Shown piece after piece: positions 1-11,800 of a stretch of DNA of 64,000 nt. The notes under the pieces are model-generated. The model was not told where the DNA came from and ran no database searches. It saw nothing but the letters and a program-made list of their open reading frames with translations. The translations under genes and the position numbers were made by a program. The DNA comes from Darksidea phi. Taxonomy: Eukaryota; Ascomycota; Dothideomycetes; Pleosporales; Lentitheciaceae. The stretch is from positions 1-64,000 of the forward strand of contig JASJFT010000155.1 in the NCBI GenBank assembly GCA_030770425.1. The letters run 5' to 3'. The stretch's first letter is position 1, and every line of letters starts with the position of its first letter.

Positions 1-74
1 GGGGGTGGGGGGGGCGCGGGCGGGGGGGGGGGGGGGCGGGGGGGGCGGGGGGGGGGGGCGGGCGCCGGCCCCCG

Positions 75-114
<40 letters not shown>

Positions 115-147
115 GCGCCCCCCCGGGGCCCCCCCCCCCCCCCCCCC
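1..147. repeat. G-run then C-run homopolymer tract
   Basis: The first 66 or so bases are almost pure G and the next 80 almost pure C, broken by single substitutions. It is not a TTAGGG-type telomere. The sharp change from G to C looks like a sequencing or assembly artefact at a contig edge rather than biology. Confidence 0.8.
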
Positions 148-685
148 AAGCAGCGTCATCATCCGGTGCTCTGGCTGTCGTTACGCTGGACGAACAGGAT
201 GGAACATGTTTGCTGCTCCAAGCAGGGCGCCGCGGCTGCTGGCGCACGCCCGCGACCAGAAGCGCGCCCCTCGGCCAGTCGCAGCGCGCCCTCCAGCACC
301 CGCCGCGTTTCGTCATCCGTCGACGTTCCGCAGCGGAGAATCGGGTCACCGCCCTCGCTAGAGCCAGAGCCCTGCTGATGCGTCAACAAGGGCGCGGGCC
401 TCTGCCTATCCCTGCAGGCCGAGGGCGCGCGCCCAAGGCATCTACCAGCATCCCAGCATCCCTGCAACCCTGCCCCAACTCCCAGAAACATATATATCTC
501 CATCCCGCCCACCATGACTGGAGTCCCTCAGGAACACTCACCACCAAACCGTCTAACAACACTTCGTCATTGCCTGCGGTCCTTCGTCACGAAAGGGCCA
601 CCACACCATTCCGTCCACACTCGACCATCACATCAAGTTGGCTTCCCCACCTCGGTCTATCCTGAAGAACAAACCCATCATCATC
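148..685. other. upstream region of the first gene
   Basis: No coding region of its own is convincing here. The last 200 bases are rich in C, A and T with many CA and TC steps, the usual look of a fungal promoter and 5' leader. The open frame continues upstream of 686 only through non-ATG codons. Confidence 0.4.
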
Positions 686-1390
686 ATGCCTTCCATATCC
701 CGCCAGCACACGACGCCCACCGTCATCCACTCCAAGTCCTCCTCGGGCTCGAAGAAGGAGCGCATGGTGGGCTTCCTCAAGGACCCCGTCAGCGCCGTCT
801 CACGACCACTCAATGTTGAGGAGTCCTGGGCCGCCTACAACTTTGAGGTCCACGCCCAGAACTGCGTCTACTGCAAGGACCCGTACGAGGTCCACCGCAA
901 CCACGAGCAACTGTGCCAAATCGGCCACCGTCTGGCTCAGGATGTCGCTGCTTTCCTCTACAGCCAAACCGACGGCAAGACCTACAGCACCGCCGAGGAA
1001 GGCAACAAGCTGGTCCAAGTCGAGATCCCGTCCGGTTACCCACAGGTCCGAGGTCTGCTCAAGGCCATTGAGCGCAGCCTCCGACACCGATCGCGAGCAC
1101 CCTTCGTCTCCCAGGACCGTTCCTACTACGTTGCTGAGCGCATCCCCGTTCGCAGCCGCTCTGTCAAGGTCGAACAGGCACCAAAGGCCAAGTCGCGACC
1201 GCGATCTGGCGAAATTGTCGATTGGCCCTCGTCCAAGGTTAAGCCTGCCGTCACCACCGAAATCAACAACTCGCACCCCAAGCGCGGCTCCCTCTACGAG
1301 CAGGACTTGGCTGCCCAACGACGAAACGCAAAAAAATACACCGTCGAAGTGCGCGAGCCTTCATTCCGCCTCTCCGGATACTACAGGTGA
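686..1390 (+). CDS. conserved fungal protein of unknown function, 234 aa
   Basis: This is a single exon starting at the ATG at 686, which lies inside a longer frame that would need a TTG start. The protein begins MPSISRQHT and has a serine/lysine-rich head. A conserved core (about residues 45-130) contains NCVYCKDPYEVHR, a CxxC pair followed by histidines that could bind a metal, then an LCQIGHRLAQDVA helix. The tail is basic and low in complexity, with several RSRS and KxKSRPR stretches. I recognise the general pattern from hypothetical proteins of filamentous ascomycetes but know no function. The clean composition and strong codon bias support a real gene; the long antisense frames are shadows. 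Confidence 0.8.
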   Translation: MPSISRQHTTPTVIHSKSSSGSKKERMVGFLKDPVSAVSRPLNVEESWAAYNFEVHAQNCVYCKDPYEVHRNHEQLCQIGHRLAQDVAAFLYSQTDGKTYSTAEEGNKLVQVEIPSGYPQVRGLLKAIERSLRHRSRAPFVSQDRSYYVAERIPVRSRSVKVEQAPKAKSRPRSGEIVDWPSSKVKPAVTTEINNSHPKRGSLYEQDLAAQRRNAKKYTVEVREPSFRLSGYYR

Positions 1391-3777
1391 ATGTCTGATT
1401 GACCCGATACGTTTTCTCTACACCTTATATACGACTACGACTACGCCTACGCATACGCTACAAAAGGCGATGCTACCAAAACGACATTGCGCGGACGCCG
1501 AAAAAGCTCCGCGTCACCTATGACGACTCAACGGAATCGGTTCAGCATGAACAAGTTTGATCTTGGTCCTTGTCTGCCTTGCTTGTAGGAAGCATTGCTT
1601 TTGCTGTTGGATATACTGGGTTGGAATGGAAGGGAATGAGATGGGATTGGATGGGATGCTTATGGCCGTGTCACGAAAGCAGGACCTCCACCAGAAAGGG
1701 TGTTGAGGGAAGGGTGCGTTGACTTGGGAGCTGCTATGACGTTTGCAGTGAGATTTGTTTGCCTGAAAATCCAGGGTAGAGGCAGAAATCAAGAGTTTCC
1801 CAACTACATGCTTGTGCCACCTTCATCACCGTGAATTCACATTGCGCAACACAAACAACGATGATAGTCTGCCCTCGAGCCGGGTACCTGTAACGCCCAC
1901 CTCGCACCCCACCACTGAAGACTCGCACATTGCCAGTATGACTCCTATAGACTGCCAAATGTCTCACCTGCCACACACCCAAGCGGCGCGACCCTCGCCC
2001 GCTCCGTTCACGCGCTCCCTGGATAAATTGATCGACGGCTCCGCATACGAGATTGCTATCATTCGCACGCGTAGTATGCACTCCATCACTCGCATCCTTC
2101 AACGCTATCGCGCGAAACTGCATTCAAGGCGCCCAGCGAACGTGCACAAGACAATCATCAAGGTGGATGTTCAGCTCGCATCAGGGCAGTGCAGTGCAGT
2201 GCAAGAGAGCGTTTACGACATGTAGACCAGAAATCAGGAATGCAACAATGCAATTTCCACATCTGCAAGCCACACTCTGACTGCAGCGCCGTCAATCAGA
2301 TGCCGAGAGGGCGATGTTCAGGGTGCTAGGCTGGAGGCTGATGGTGGGAGAGATGACTGGTGGTGCGGGGCAGAGGGCCTGGAGTGGCAGACATCAGGGC
2401 TCGATGCGGTTAGCACCGGGTGCTCTAGATCCGGTTTGCTGGATGGGACGAGAGTCTTGTCGATGGTTCTGGAGGGTTTGTTGAGGATGTGGAGGGAACG
2501 GGTGGTGGGATTAGATGGGGAGTCATGATTTCGATCTGGTGATTGAATACCTAGGGAGGTAAGTGGAGAGCGGTCACGAGGTCGTGGTTGTAGCGGGGTT
2601 GAAGATGACTCTGCGATAACATCTTGGTAGGAAGGATTGGGTCTGGCCTTTGGTGTGGAGAGAGGTGGCACAGTAAAGGGCGGTGCGGCCAGTATCGCAA
2701 GTGCAAAAGGCGACCAGTCTCAATACCACCTCAGTCGGATGGCTGCGCCGCTCCCTAGTCGTCTCACCTCTTGGGCGGCATTTGCACTTACCTACCGTCA
2801 ACATATGCGTCTCCTGCTCTCGTGCATTTCCCAAAAGGGACGCCGAGACCCGGTGTCACCACTGTGCAAAAACTCCGGCGTTGCTGTCTCGCTTCCAAAC
2901 ACCCATCGGACGCCTTAATGCCTCGCGCGAAGACAGGCTTCGGCATTGCGGCAACGTCACAATACATGTCCCTTTGCCATGAATCGTGAATGCGGAACTC
3001 GTCGGCATTCTCGAAGACACGTCTCCATTCTAGTCCAGGGCATCCTTCTCTCAACCCACTCGCTAGACCAGGATGAGTGGTTCACGCTCATCCGGGATTT
3101 GCGGCGAAAGGGCTTCACGATGCCCAAACCGTTAAACCAAGTTCTAAAATCGCTACGTAGTCAATGAACCATGTGGAGAAGATCTACGCCGAAACGTCCA
3201 TCAATACAAGTGAGGCGCGGGACTTGGGGAAGTTTTATGTTGATCAGTGGCGAGAGTCGTGAGGTGGCAGAATGTCATCGGCATCATCTCGGCTTACTCG
3301 GCAGAAGTACCAGCATGGGATGATGATCGCCTTTAGACGAGTAACGATGCAGCAGTGTTCGGACACGTGGATGAGGTGAGATGACATGTATAGGGTTGTC
3401 GGAATAAAGAATGGCGCGGAACTCGTCTGTTTCGGTGTCGAGGTTGGGCACCGGACCTCAACACCTAAAAAGTATCGCGAATTGCCAGACCTGAATGGGC
3501 AAGGTGCTATGGACACGTTCCTGAGCTAGTACTCTCCACACTCACCGAGGATCAAGTCAAGCTTTAGGGTGCATATTGGGCTTCAGATCTCAACATCGGG
3601 GTTCTTTGCCCCGCAGCCTCAACAACAGAGCCCGCATCACGACATCTTGACAGCGGCAACTTGCTACCCTCATCTGGCGCGATCAACTGCCAGCTGGCTA
3701 GCTAACGTAAACAAATCCTTGCTTAAGCTCCTGCTCCAAGGTCATCCCTAGCGCATTGAGCTGAAAGGGTCCGCGAT
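1391..3777. other. region without a convincing gene
   Basis: A short imperfect TACGAC-type repeat lies at about 1428-1461, probably in the 3' untranslated region of the gene before it. Minus-strand frames at 2318-2671 and 2788-3054 look slightly protein-like but lack ATG starts or recognisable domains. A short plus-strand frame ending near 3260 (ATG at about 3164) also looks coding-like. These may be decayed gene pieces; I cannot assign them. Confidence 0.3.
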
Positions 3778-3981
3778 ATGCTTGTATGCGATGGAAAAGA
3801 CGCCGTCGACGACCTAGCTAGCACTTTGGATGAATATCACGACTACGGTAATCTAGCGAGAGCGCTTTTGCTTTTGCTTAATCATATGAAAGAAGAGTTT
3901 CACCGACTCTTTATCACCGGTCGCCCGCATATGCAGCGCATTGCAGCGCGTTGGCGTTGCAGGTTGCAGCCTCACCGGTGA
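3778..3981 (+). pseudogene. NACHT/STAND NTPase remnant
   Basis: The 67-residue frame reads like the middle of a fungal NACHT domain. MLVCDGKDAVDD sits where a Walker B motif (hydrophobics then DALDE) is expected. It is followed by a helix with LLNHMKEEFHR and then LFITGRPHM, which matches the sensor-1 block (usually LFVTSRPH) of NACHT-ankyrin or NACHT-TPR proteins. No P-loop or C-terminal repeats are open in frame on either side; weakly similar residues continue upstream across stops to about 3600. I infer a decayed NLR-like gene. The Walker B similarity is imperfect, so other P-loop ATPases are possible. Confidence 0.45.
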
Positions 3982-5278
3982 GGCCCACATTTGGTCAATC
4001 ACGGCCCTCGCCAGAGAGGATCTCGGCGATGGCCGATTTAACCCCCAAATAACACAATTTCCACCTGCATTATCTCCGTCGCCAGCTTTTGCGCAGTAGA
4101 CGAAAAGTGAGTGGAAACTTGGACCTGGTAGGCTCAATTGCGCAATCCATGGCCAGCATAGCCGGTTTTGAGAATGAGCGCCAACCCAACCGCGATACCA
4201 AAGACAAGGGATGCGTGTGCACTGTCACAGTCGCGCGCAAGAACCACAGGGCTGTGCTTGTCTCGCAAACCGGCAGAAAAGCCACCTCTGATTCGCTGCC
4301 ACAGCCCGTGAACTATCGTTTGAGGCTGTGTGGAGTGAACGGTTCAGCCACATCCCACACGTGACGGCCAGTTCCTCAGCCCCTTAGGGAATACGGGGCA
4401 GCTGAGTTGTTGCAAGCATGGTTTCGTATCCTGGAGATTGCACGAGATGTCATCCAAGCGGCTGTGCAAGTTTGGTTTGACTGGCGCAGAGGAAGGCAAG
4501 CGGAGACGAGGAAGGGCGTTTGGCGGCCGTGCACACGTGAGTATGGACAGCCCTATGCAAAAATAGCCGCCCTGGTGGGTTAGGGAAGAGTTTCAATGCA
4601 TGGAAGCTCGCGCCACGTTTCTACGTTTCAATATACTGCCGAGGGGCTTTTCTCCTCCAATGCTTGCGAGGTTTGGTGGAAACCATGGAACTACATCAGT
4701 CTCCGGACGCGTCTATCGCCTGGCGTTAAGCATTAGGGGTGAAATCACGCGTGACGACGTTGAAACGGGCTGATTGACGAGTGACGATGGAGTTTTCTGC
4801 CAGACATGCATGGCTCGCTTCGAAGTCCAGATACCGGGCCTCCTGAGCGGAGTTCGGGGGTTAGGAAGGTGTTTAGCGCTGATGGTGTATTTTGGGATAG
4901 GGCTGTCAATGCGGGGAGAAAGATATTGGTATCAAAAGTGATCTTCAACATCGACGGAAAATGCAAAAGCGAAATTGTTTGCCGCCCCGAGTTTGATCCA
5001 CCTTTGAAATAACAGCATGCGAACGGAAGGGTCGTGAATGCACTCACACGAGTGTCAGCCCTCAACTGACATCCAACACCAAAATGCGGACTTCCACGAG
5101 GCTAGAAGATAGATCCGGCACTTGGGCCGAAAGTATGCGCAATGTGACGGAGATTTCTGAGAAACATTGCTGGGCCTCGTAGCTACAAATAGATAGTGCA
5201 AAGCGTCACCGACTACTCCGTGTGGAGAAGTCTTAGCTATCGCAAGTGCAAAACTAACTTTGGTCTTAGACGTCCGTA
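3982..5278. other. region without a convincing gene
   Basis: Only short scattered frames are present, none with a recognisable domain or a plausible chain of introns. The segment from about 5100 holds the 3' flank of the minus-strand DUF4267 gene. Confidence 0.35.
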
Positions 5279-5683
5279 TCACGACTGCAGCAGACCCAAC
5301 CCAGCAAAAGTTGCAACAACCGCCGCAGCCGTCAAGCCCCAAACTCCTGCATCCCAGCCTCTCGGCCCCTTCGCAGCAACCCATATGTCCAACCCGTAAA
5401 TGACAATGCCACTGGTCAGTAGCATGCCCATCTCCCTATGCTTCCCCTCGTAGTAAAACCAAAGAAGCGTGGTTCCGATACACAAGTCCCGCGCGCCAAG
5501 GAAAACCATCGTCTTCTCGGTAACAGCGCGACCCTCGAGTGTTGTTGGAGTGACGCCGAGACCGTCAGCCATAGTGAGTGGTATGATGATTGAGCTTGCG
5601 CCTAGACTGAAAAGGGTCGTTGCAAGGCCGAGACCGAGGAGGCGCCATGTTGGAGGGGAGAGAAGGCGGTTTGGGAAGGCCAT
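5279..5683 (-). CDS. DUF4267 family small membrane protein, 134 aa
   Basis: This is a single-exon gene with its ATG at 5683-5681 and TGA at 5281-5279. The product has four predicted membrane helices: around residues 13-33 (LLGLGLATTLFSLGASSII), 58-75 (FLGARDLCIGTTLLWFYY), 84-103 (MGMLLTSGIVIYGLDIWVA) and 113-131 (GLTAAAVVATFAGLGLL). The LGARD motif and a lysine/glutamate loop between helices 2 and 3 are typical of DUF4267 proteins of ascomycetes. The family function is unknown and no enzyme residues are obvious. The length is normal for the family, so the gene looks intact although both flanks are decayed sequence. Confidence 0.85.
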   Translation of the reverse strand: MAFPNRLLSPPTWRLLGLGLATTLFSLGASSIIIPLTMADGLGVTPTTLEGRAVTEKTMVFLGARDLCIGTTLLWFYYEGKHREMGMLLTSGIVIYGLDIWVAAKGPRGWDAGVWGLTAAAVVATFAGLGLLQS

Positions 5684-8296
5684 TGGAATGGTACAATAAC
5701 GATATGGCGTCGCTAGTAATGACGTTGAATATGTTGTCGTTCCCGAGATGGGGGTGGTCGAGATGGAGGTTTAAGTTTTGAATTTGAAATCTGGACGAAA
5801 GCTGAAAGCGAAATACGACGCCAAGATTCAAGAAGAACACAATGACTTTTACAGCATCGAGGCAATTGAGGAAGATAATTAATATCGGCCCCTGAAGCCA
5901 CTCCGTCGCAAAGAAGGAGAGCAGAAAATGCTTCTATGCCATATGGTAGGGGCTTGACGAGTGTGCATCGACCTAGTTAGCTTAGGAAGCCAAATCTCGA
6001 ACGGATCGGTATAATTGATCCACAACAAATCGCTACATCCAAGGCTAACCGTGCGAAACTCGCCATTGATATCGAGATGAACTTGATAAGACGATATTGG
6101 TGTTGTGCACGTGGTCAACACCTCCGCCCGCGCTGATTGGCCGAAGCTCAGCTGCCGAGGAAATACCGACCGCATCTCGAAAACCTCACGCGCCGACATT
6201 GAACTACCAACCCCAGTGCAACTCCCTACATCGTCACGATGGCAAAAAAAGGTACACTATGACCCTGAACACTTACTCAATTCATTCCTGTCATTTTTGG
6301 GCTTCGCTAGTCTGCAATGATACCCCAATGGCCATCGCTGGTCCTACAAGAGCTTCGCTAACAACGTCTCCTTGTAGTGAAGTCCCGTACCATTATGGTG
6401 CGCCTGATATCGATGGCTATGACGGGCTACTACCGAACGCTAATGCGACCACGCGCACACCGACCGCTCAGCATGATGAAATACGATCCGATCGGTACGT
6501 TCCATTGCGCAACTCCCGGACATCTACAGCTGGAGGATTGGCAGAGGAAGGACTTGAAGACATGGAGAAGCTTGGATATACCATGGAATGGCATCGAGCG
6601 ACATCTGGAGGAGAACAACGGCTGACGAAATGGCAGTGCGGAAGCAAGTCCTTTTCCTCGAACAGAAGCGCGGGAAGAAATAGTGCGCTCGTCTTCGACC
6701 GACTGCGTGTACATAGAGAAAGCGCCTTGTCACGTCCCTATCGCATATCGGCAATGCACGAATGATAGTCAGATGAACAGTTGGGCAGCTGTTAGGGGCG
6801 AAGAGGCGGATCGATGGAAAGTGGTCCGGGCTTCTGATGCGCCCGGAAGCGATGAGACATCGAGATATGTAGGCATAATGTACCATACGCGTGCATGGTT
6901 TGGCGTTATAGATGGGATATTATGGACCTTCCTAGCTATCTGGTCGTTCTACCTTTTGGGAATGTCACACCAACTCAACACTAAGAAATTTTTGGCCCCC
7001 CTTCTTTCTCAGTGCTCAAGCTGCCCGTTCTATATCTCTTTTTCACCGTCGCGCTGTCCCTCATCAATCATTTGTCTTCGCATATTTTCACATAATTCTA
7101 TTTGTCTGTGCGGAGAGCAACGTGATACGACTTCGTGGAGTGGACAGGAGATGTACGCGTTTCTGGCGCAGTCTGCTGAGCACGATCTATTCTTGCCCAA
7201 GCCGCCCTGCCATCGACAATGCCGCCATTTCCATTCGACCATCTCCTCTGATAACCGTGTGAACCGTGAGGCGCCAACAAGGAGGCCCTGGCCAGTTGCA
7301 GGTCTATCGGTATTTCTACACGATCCCTATCGTTGGCATGGTGGAAGTTGGAAAAGAAATATTTGGGAAAGTACGGATGTACACGCGGGCCCCTGTTAAT
7401 TGGTATGCTACGTATCGGTAGAAGCCTGATGATATTTGCTAACCCAAGCTCACATATGGCTGGCGGTCGAAAGAGCCCAAGATACGGCGTAGTGTACTTC
7501 AATTTACCGTGGAGAAGAAGTTCTCCACCGAGTTTGTTATTCGACAGGCGGGCGAATCGTGTTGCTGCGTTAGGCATATACATGCCGCTTGATCGGACGG
7601 TGGCCGCAAACGTGGATTAACGTGGCTGCTACACTAGAATAGTGTTGATGTTGATATAGAAGCCAGCTCGACCGCTCAATAATCAATAACGAAAACGGGC
7701 CCTGCGCTACTATCAAGTACCGATATGTGGACGAATGGGAAGGAGTATGTGGGACGACGAGAGTCGGCCATTTCTCGAAAAGAATCGATCAAACGTACCA
7801 CTCCCTACGGAAGCAATGCTAAAAATTCACCTCAGGTCGAAAGATGACGATACGCGATGGTGTCATCACGAAGATCAAAGACTACGTCTTTAAAGTTAAA
7901 AATTGCTGCTACATCAGTACTGTCGTAAGCCGGCCGTAACAGAATGCACTCACTATTTCTATCCGCTAGGTTTAATTATCTTAGCTAGCCAGACTTTCAA
8001 GGCCAAGAACGGCAGACTCCTAACTAGTGGGTGTAGCTAAAGGCTGATGCGTTGGCTTGACGATGCGTTTCATGTGCTTTAGCTGAGTGTCGATATCCCA
8101 CAGGGCCCTGATCATGATGGCACCCGCACGCGCTTCCTTCGGGTCCTTTCTGTGTCCCTGCTAAGCAGCGGTATACAGTCTTGAATGCACCAACGATTTG
8201 TTTTACCCCAGGCGGTCGGTCTCTCGCCGCTCGAGGTTACGCCACCACTCCTTACATTTGCATCTTTTCCCATATAAAGCTTGGAACTTCCCATGC
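5684..8296. other. decayed, gene-poor sequence
   Basis: No intact gene is visible. Protein-like stretches appear in the plus frames at about 6440-6780 (for example [17 protein letters not shown]) and 7280-7400 (YRYFYTIPIVGMVEVG), but they are broken by stops and frame changes and I recognise no family. They look like remains of genes rather than random sequence. Confidence 0.35.
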
Positions 8297-8520
8297 TCAA
8301 AACCAAGAAACGGTTACTCCGGACAGCGAGTTGTAGATCACGTCGTCCATGTAGGAAGCGCGGATCACCCGATAGTTAAAGTTGCGGCCGTTAAGACCTT
8401 GAAGGGTCTTCTCGCCCAAAACTGTGTCGAACTTGACATATATGTCTCCATCGAGGTTGGCATCGATGGAAATATGAACGGCGATGCCGTACTTCTTGTT
8501 CAGAAGCGATGAAGTTCCAT
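8297..8520 (-). pseudogene. C-terminal RRM (UHM-type) fragment of a splicing factor
   Basis: Read on the minus strand, the frame gives KKYGIAVHISIDANLDG, then GDIYVKFDTVLGEK, LQGLNGRNFNYRVIRASY and YNSL, ending at TGA 8299-8297. This fits the last RRM of the U2AF-large-subunit/RBM39/SPF45 class: an RNP1-like strand (GDIYVKFD), then LxGLNGRxF, then a short C-terminal strand. It has no start codon and joins directly, in a different frame, to the SNU114 fragment next to it. The assignment to RBM39-like rather than U2AF-like proteins is uncertain. It is a gene fragment, not a functional gene. Confidence 0.5.
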
Positions 8521-8544
8521 TTGTTGGTTTTCGGAGTTGACAGT

Positions 8545-8877
8545 GATTGTGGCAACAACCATGTCTTCTTCGTCTTCAAGTGTGTAACCTTCACCCAGTA
8601 CTCGCACAGATGTAGATGACCTCGCAATTCCGCTCAGAACCCGTCCCAAGCAGTGAAACGATTTGGCGTCTTCAGTATTGAAAAGCTTCGTAACGTGGAC
8701 GACTAGGGGTCCATCTTGATCACACTTCTGCATCGCTTCTGCAGTCTTAGTGTCTAGAGGACCAGTGTAGTGCCCTTCAAGAAGCCTCTTGGCACCTTCG
8801 GCTGGGGAGGGAACATGCTGCGTGATCATGTCTACGAAGCCTGCAGATTGTTTTGCTCTTACGACCGAGATATTCCT
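8545..8877 (-). pseudogene. SNU114 (U5 snRNP GTPase) fragment
   Basis: The minus-strand frame carries GFVDMITQHVPSPAEGAK, then a TGPLDTK turn, CDQDGPLVVHVTKLF, FHCLGRVLSG and LGEGYTLEDEEDMV. These correspond in order to domain II and its upstream linker in the EF-2-like spliceosomal GTPase SNU114 (human EFTUD2). The G domain and domains III-V are absent. The frame then meets a stop at about 8500, after which an unrelated RRM fragment begins. About 110 residues of a protein of roughly 980 remain, so this is a captured or left-over piece. Confidence 0.7.
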
Positions 8878-11800
8878 CGAGGTCGCAACATCTCGTGTAT
8901 GTTCGTGTCTTGCGCCAGTGTTTGCCGAAAGTCCTATGAATTATGATGTGTTAGTCTAAGCTTCTCCGACCATACGGAAGTGAAGGTCTTACATTGCGTA
9001 TGGTCTATAACGGCCGACCATCACAAGGGCTGTAGGAGCATGACTAAAAGCCGCGTAGAGCCAGTTTCACTCCCAGTATTAGCTTCTCATCAGAATGGTG
9101 ACTGTTCGTTGAAGAACAGCCCGGTTATGATGATTATCTCGAATAGAACCAAATGTATGAGGAAAGACACCTTCCTGTTTCATGCACGTCGCGCAACTCT
9201 CACATGGTCGTTTAGTTTCGCGCCCAACCGATTCAAACTTGGCCAGCAATGTCAAATCGAGACCCCAGATCCCACAGGCTAACGGGTTTATCATTTATCT
9301 CGGCCAAGCTTATTTCCGATGGAGAGGTGAAGGACTGGGCAGTGATATGAGAGATCGCTCCTCAGCGTCCAAGGCCTTCGAGTGTGTGAGTGTATACGCT
9401 GGGAAAGTGACCGAACAGCGAGCGACGAGAAAGTCTTCGGATGACTATGAAGGATGACAAAGACGAAATGGAGCTTTACTATAATGAAAGAGTTAACAGA
9501 GAGGGTTTAAAGAGAAGGAAGAAATCACCTGCCACAAGATCATCCGCCGACCGATGACCATGCGCAAGGCAGGCGGCTACCGATGACATATACTGCTGAT
9601 CTAGTCGACGAAATGGTCAACATGAGTGCCGCGCGGCTTTCAAGTGGAATCACATACCTTTGAACGCAAAGCTCGCAGCTGCAAGGCCGCTGCGATTGAG
9701 TCCCCAATATTCCCAAAGAATGTACGAGCAAAGGCTACCACCAGTATCATTGCAGAGCAGTGCGACAGCTGGGGAAATCGCCATGCGTCAACCTAACGCG
9801 TACCATTACGAGCTTGCTCCTCGTTTGTGGCATCGTCCTGCGGTGATAGTTCATATTGGCTAGTAGGAGTTGTCATGCAGTTTGAGTAGGATATGAGAAG
9901 ATCGCTAATCAGCTGCCAGTAGCCGAGAGGTATGAGGGTTTGCAGAGTACGAAGGAGGATGGAGCAATAGTGAGAGAGTCATCACGAGGAGGATGTGACG
10001 CATAAAGAGGAGAAGGTTCCATGAAGCGCTGTAAATGTTAGCTACTGGCGTTCATGAAAGAAAGTGTACTGACCTACGGTCTATTCGAAGCGAGCCACAA
10101 CGAGCGATGCTATGGGGTTACTGTTGGTAGTGTGCTTGTGGACCTCGCCCTCATCGGCGGCGACGGGAGCAGCTGCCGTTCAGGGAAGCGGTCTATTACA
10201 AAAGTCAGTCAGTATTTCGATAGGAAATTGTGGAGTTGCGCTCGCAATAGAGGCGATGGCGAGCGTACTTAGTAGGAAAAAGAGAGATCACTTAACTTCC
10301 ATTACACGACCATGAAGGCCAGTGCTAGATAGTTGGATATCCGCCTTAGAATATACACGCTCCGTGCAAAGTAGAGCCAGCGCTCAGCTCGAGTTAACTT
10401 CGCTGAAGAAAGCCGCCGCGTCAGCAGGGGTAAGCTCGCTAGAGGCAATAACCACCTACCGAAGTACCACCAGCCCGCCGTCATGAAGCAGACGAAGCCG
10501 AAGGACGTGAGTCTATAATGGATGGTAAGCGTCGTTCTCGGATGGGGTGAATTGCTGTCGGCCGACGCCAAAGGCTGTAAAGGCCCTCGCTGTTCGCTCG
10601 TCGGTAGTAAGGAGCGACTTACACGTATGACCGCATGTTTGGAGACTGAAGATGATGTTGAAAAATGGACAGAGTTCGGGGAGGAGCTTCTTGTTGGCAG
10701 TTGGTGGTGGGGTGGTGGGGTGTAGAAGAAAAGTTGGAAGGAGTTGAGGTAGCGTAATTTAGGCCCAGGTGTGGTGAAGTAGGCAAAGGAAGTGCTAAGA
10801 GCTCACGCGAGGCAGCTTCACTGCGTGAGAGGGATGGTACTGAGGCGTTTGGGGTGTTTGGGGCAAGCAGGAGGCTAATTCTCAGCACCATAGCTCAGTG
10901 CAGAGGTCGGATAGGGACTGCAACAGGCTCAGAACTTGCCTGAGTTACTTCATGGGATTCCTAGGATATATTTAAATCCCATGAGGTGCATAATAGAGAG
11001 AGGTTGCAGCTGTTAAGGTCTGTGTGGTGGGGGTAGGCAGGACGCGGTGCTCACTCTCACCACCGCGGGCCAAAGGAATCGTCTGGGAGAATGGCTCGAG
11101 GAATAGGGTAAAAGAAGCATGTAAATCTCCATCAGCGTCCATCTGAGGCTCCGATTAGGGGCTTTGTGAGGACCACATCCTTTGGCGGGACGTTGTAATT
11201 CTGTCTGGCCGTAACAGGGCACTGTAGCGGGGAGAAACGCGTTGAAACGGGCTGGGACATGGGAAGGAGTTCCCATTCGGTACACAAAACTACGTAGAAA
11301 AGTTGTAAACACCCTTCTGCACTGGTAGCGACGTTCAGAACCATACTTGTTTGTGAGGATATGCAACTTGCGGCGTCGGAGTGAGTAAACACCAGAGGAA
11401 AGGCAAGAACTTGACTCTTTGCAGCGCTGGGGACAACCGCGGGCAGCGCAGCGAGGTTGTGCTGCTATACTTCGTGAGAGCACATACAACGGTCTCCTCA
11501 TAATACTGGAAGTCTGTTCCGTCTTTCCAAAGGCGTCGGTGAGGGCTCCTCCGTGTACACTATGTTGACAGCTCCCGGGCGGCGGCGGGGGCACGCACAA
11601 ACAACTAGATTTATCACGTCCAGCTCCCAAGGCATCACACAGTGCACGTAATGATGACCACCTCAAACAGTTATATTCTAGCCTAGGTATCTATCCCTAG
11701 TAACAGCAATACAAAAAAATGTGCACCCACAGAGCTAGAGACGAGCACGCCCTTGCGGGTAGATCTCGCCCCAAGTCGCGATGTAGGTCCTAAGTCAGCA

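Noticed and set aside
1..147. Telomere
   Set aside because: The tract lacks TTAGGG-type repeats and is plain G then C homopolymer.
800..1318. 172-codon minus frame over the first gene
   Set aside because: It is a mirror of the plus-strand coding bias; the plus frame has the conserved CxxC/His core.
11013..11666. 217-codon minus-strand open frame
   Set aside because: Composition is shadow-like with scattered Cys and Arg, and there is no domain or plausible neighbouring exon.
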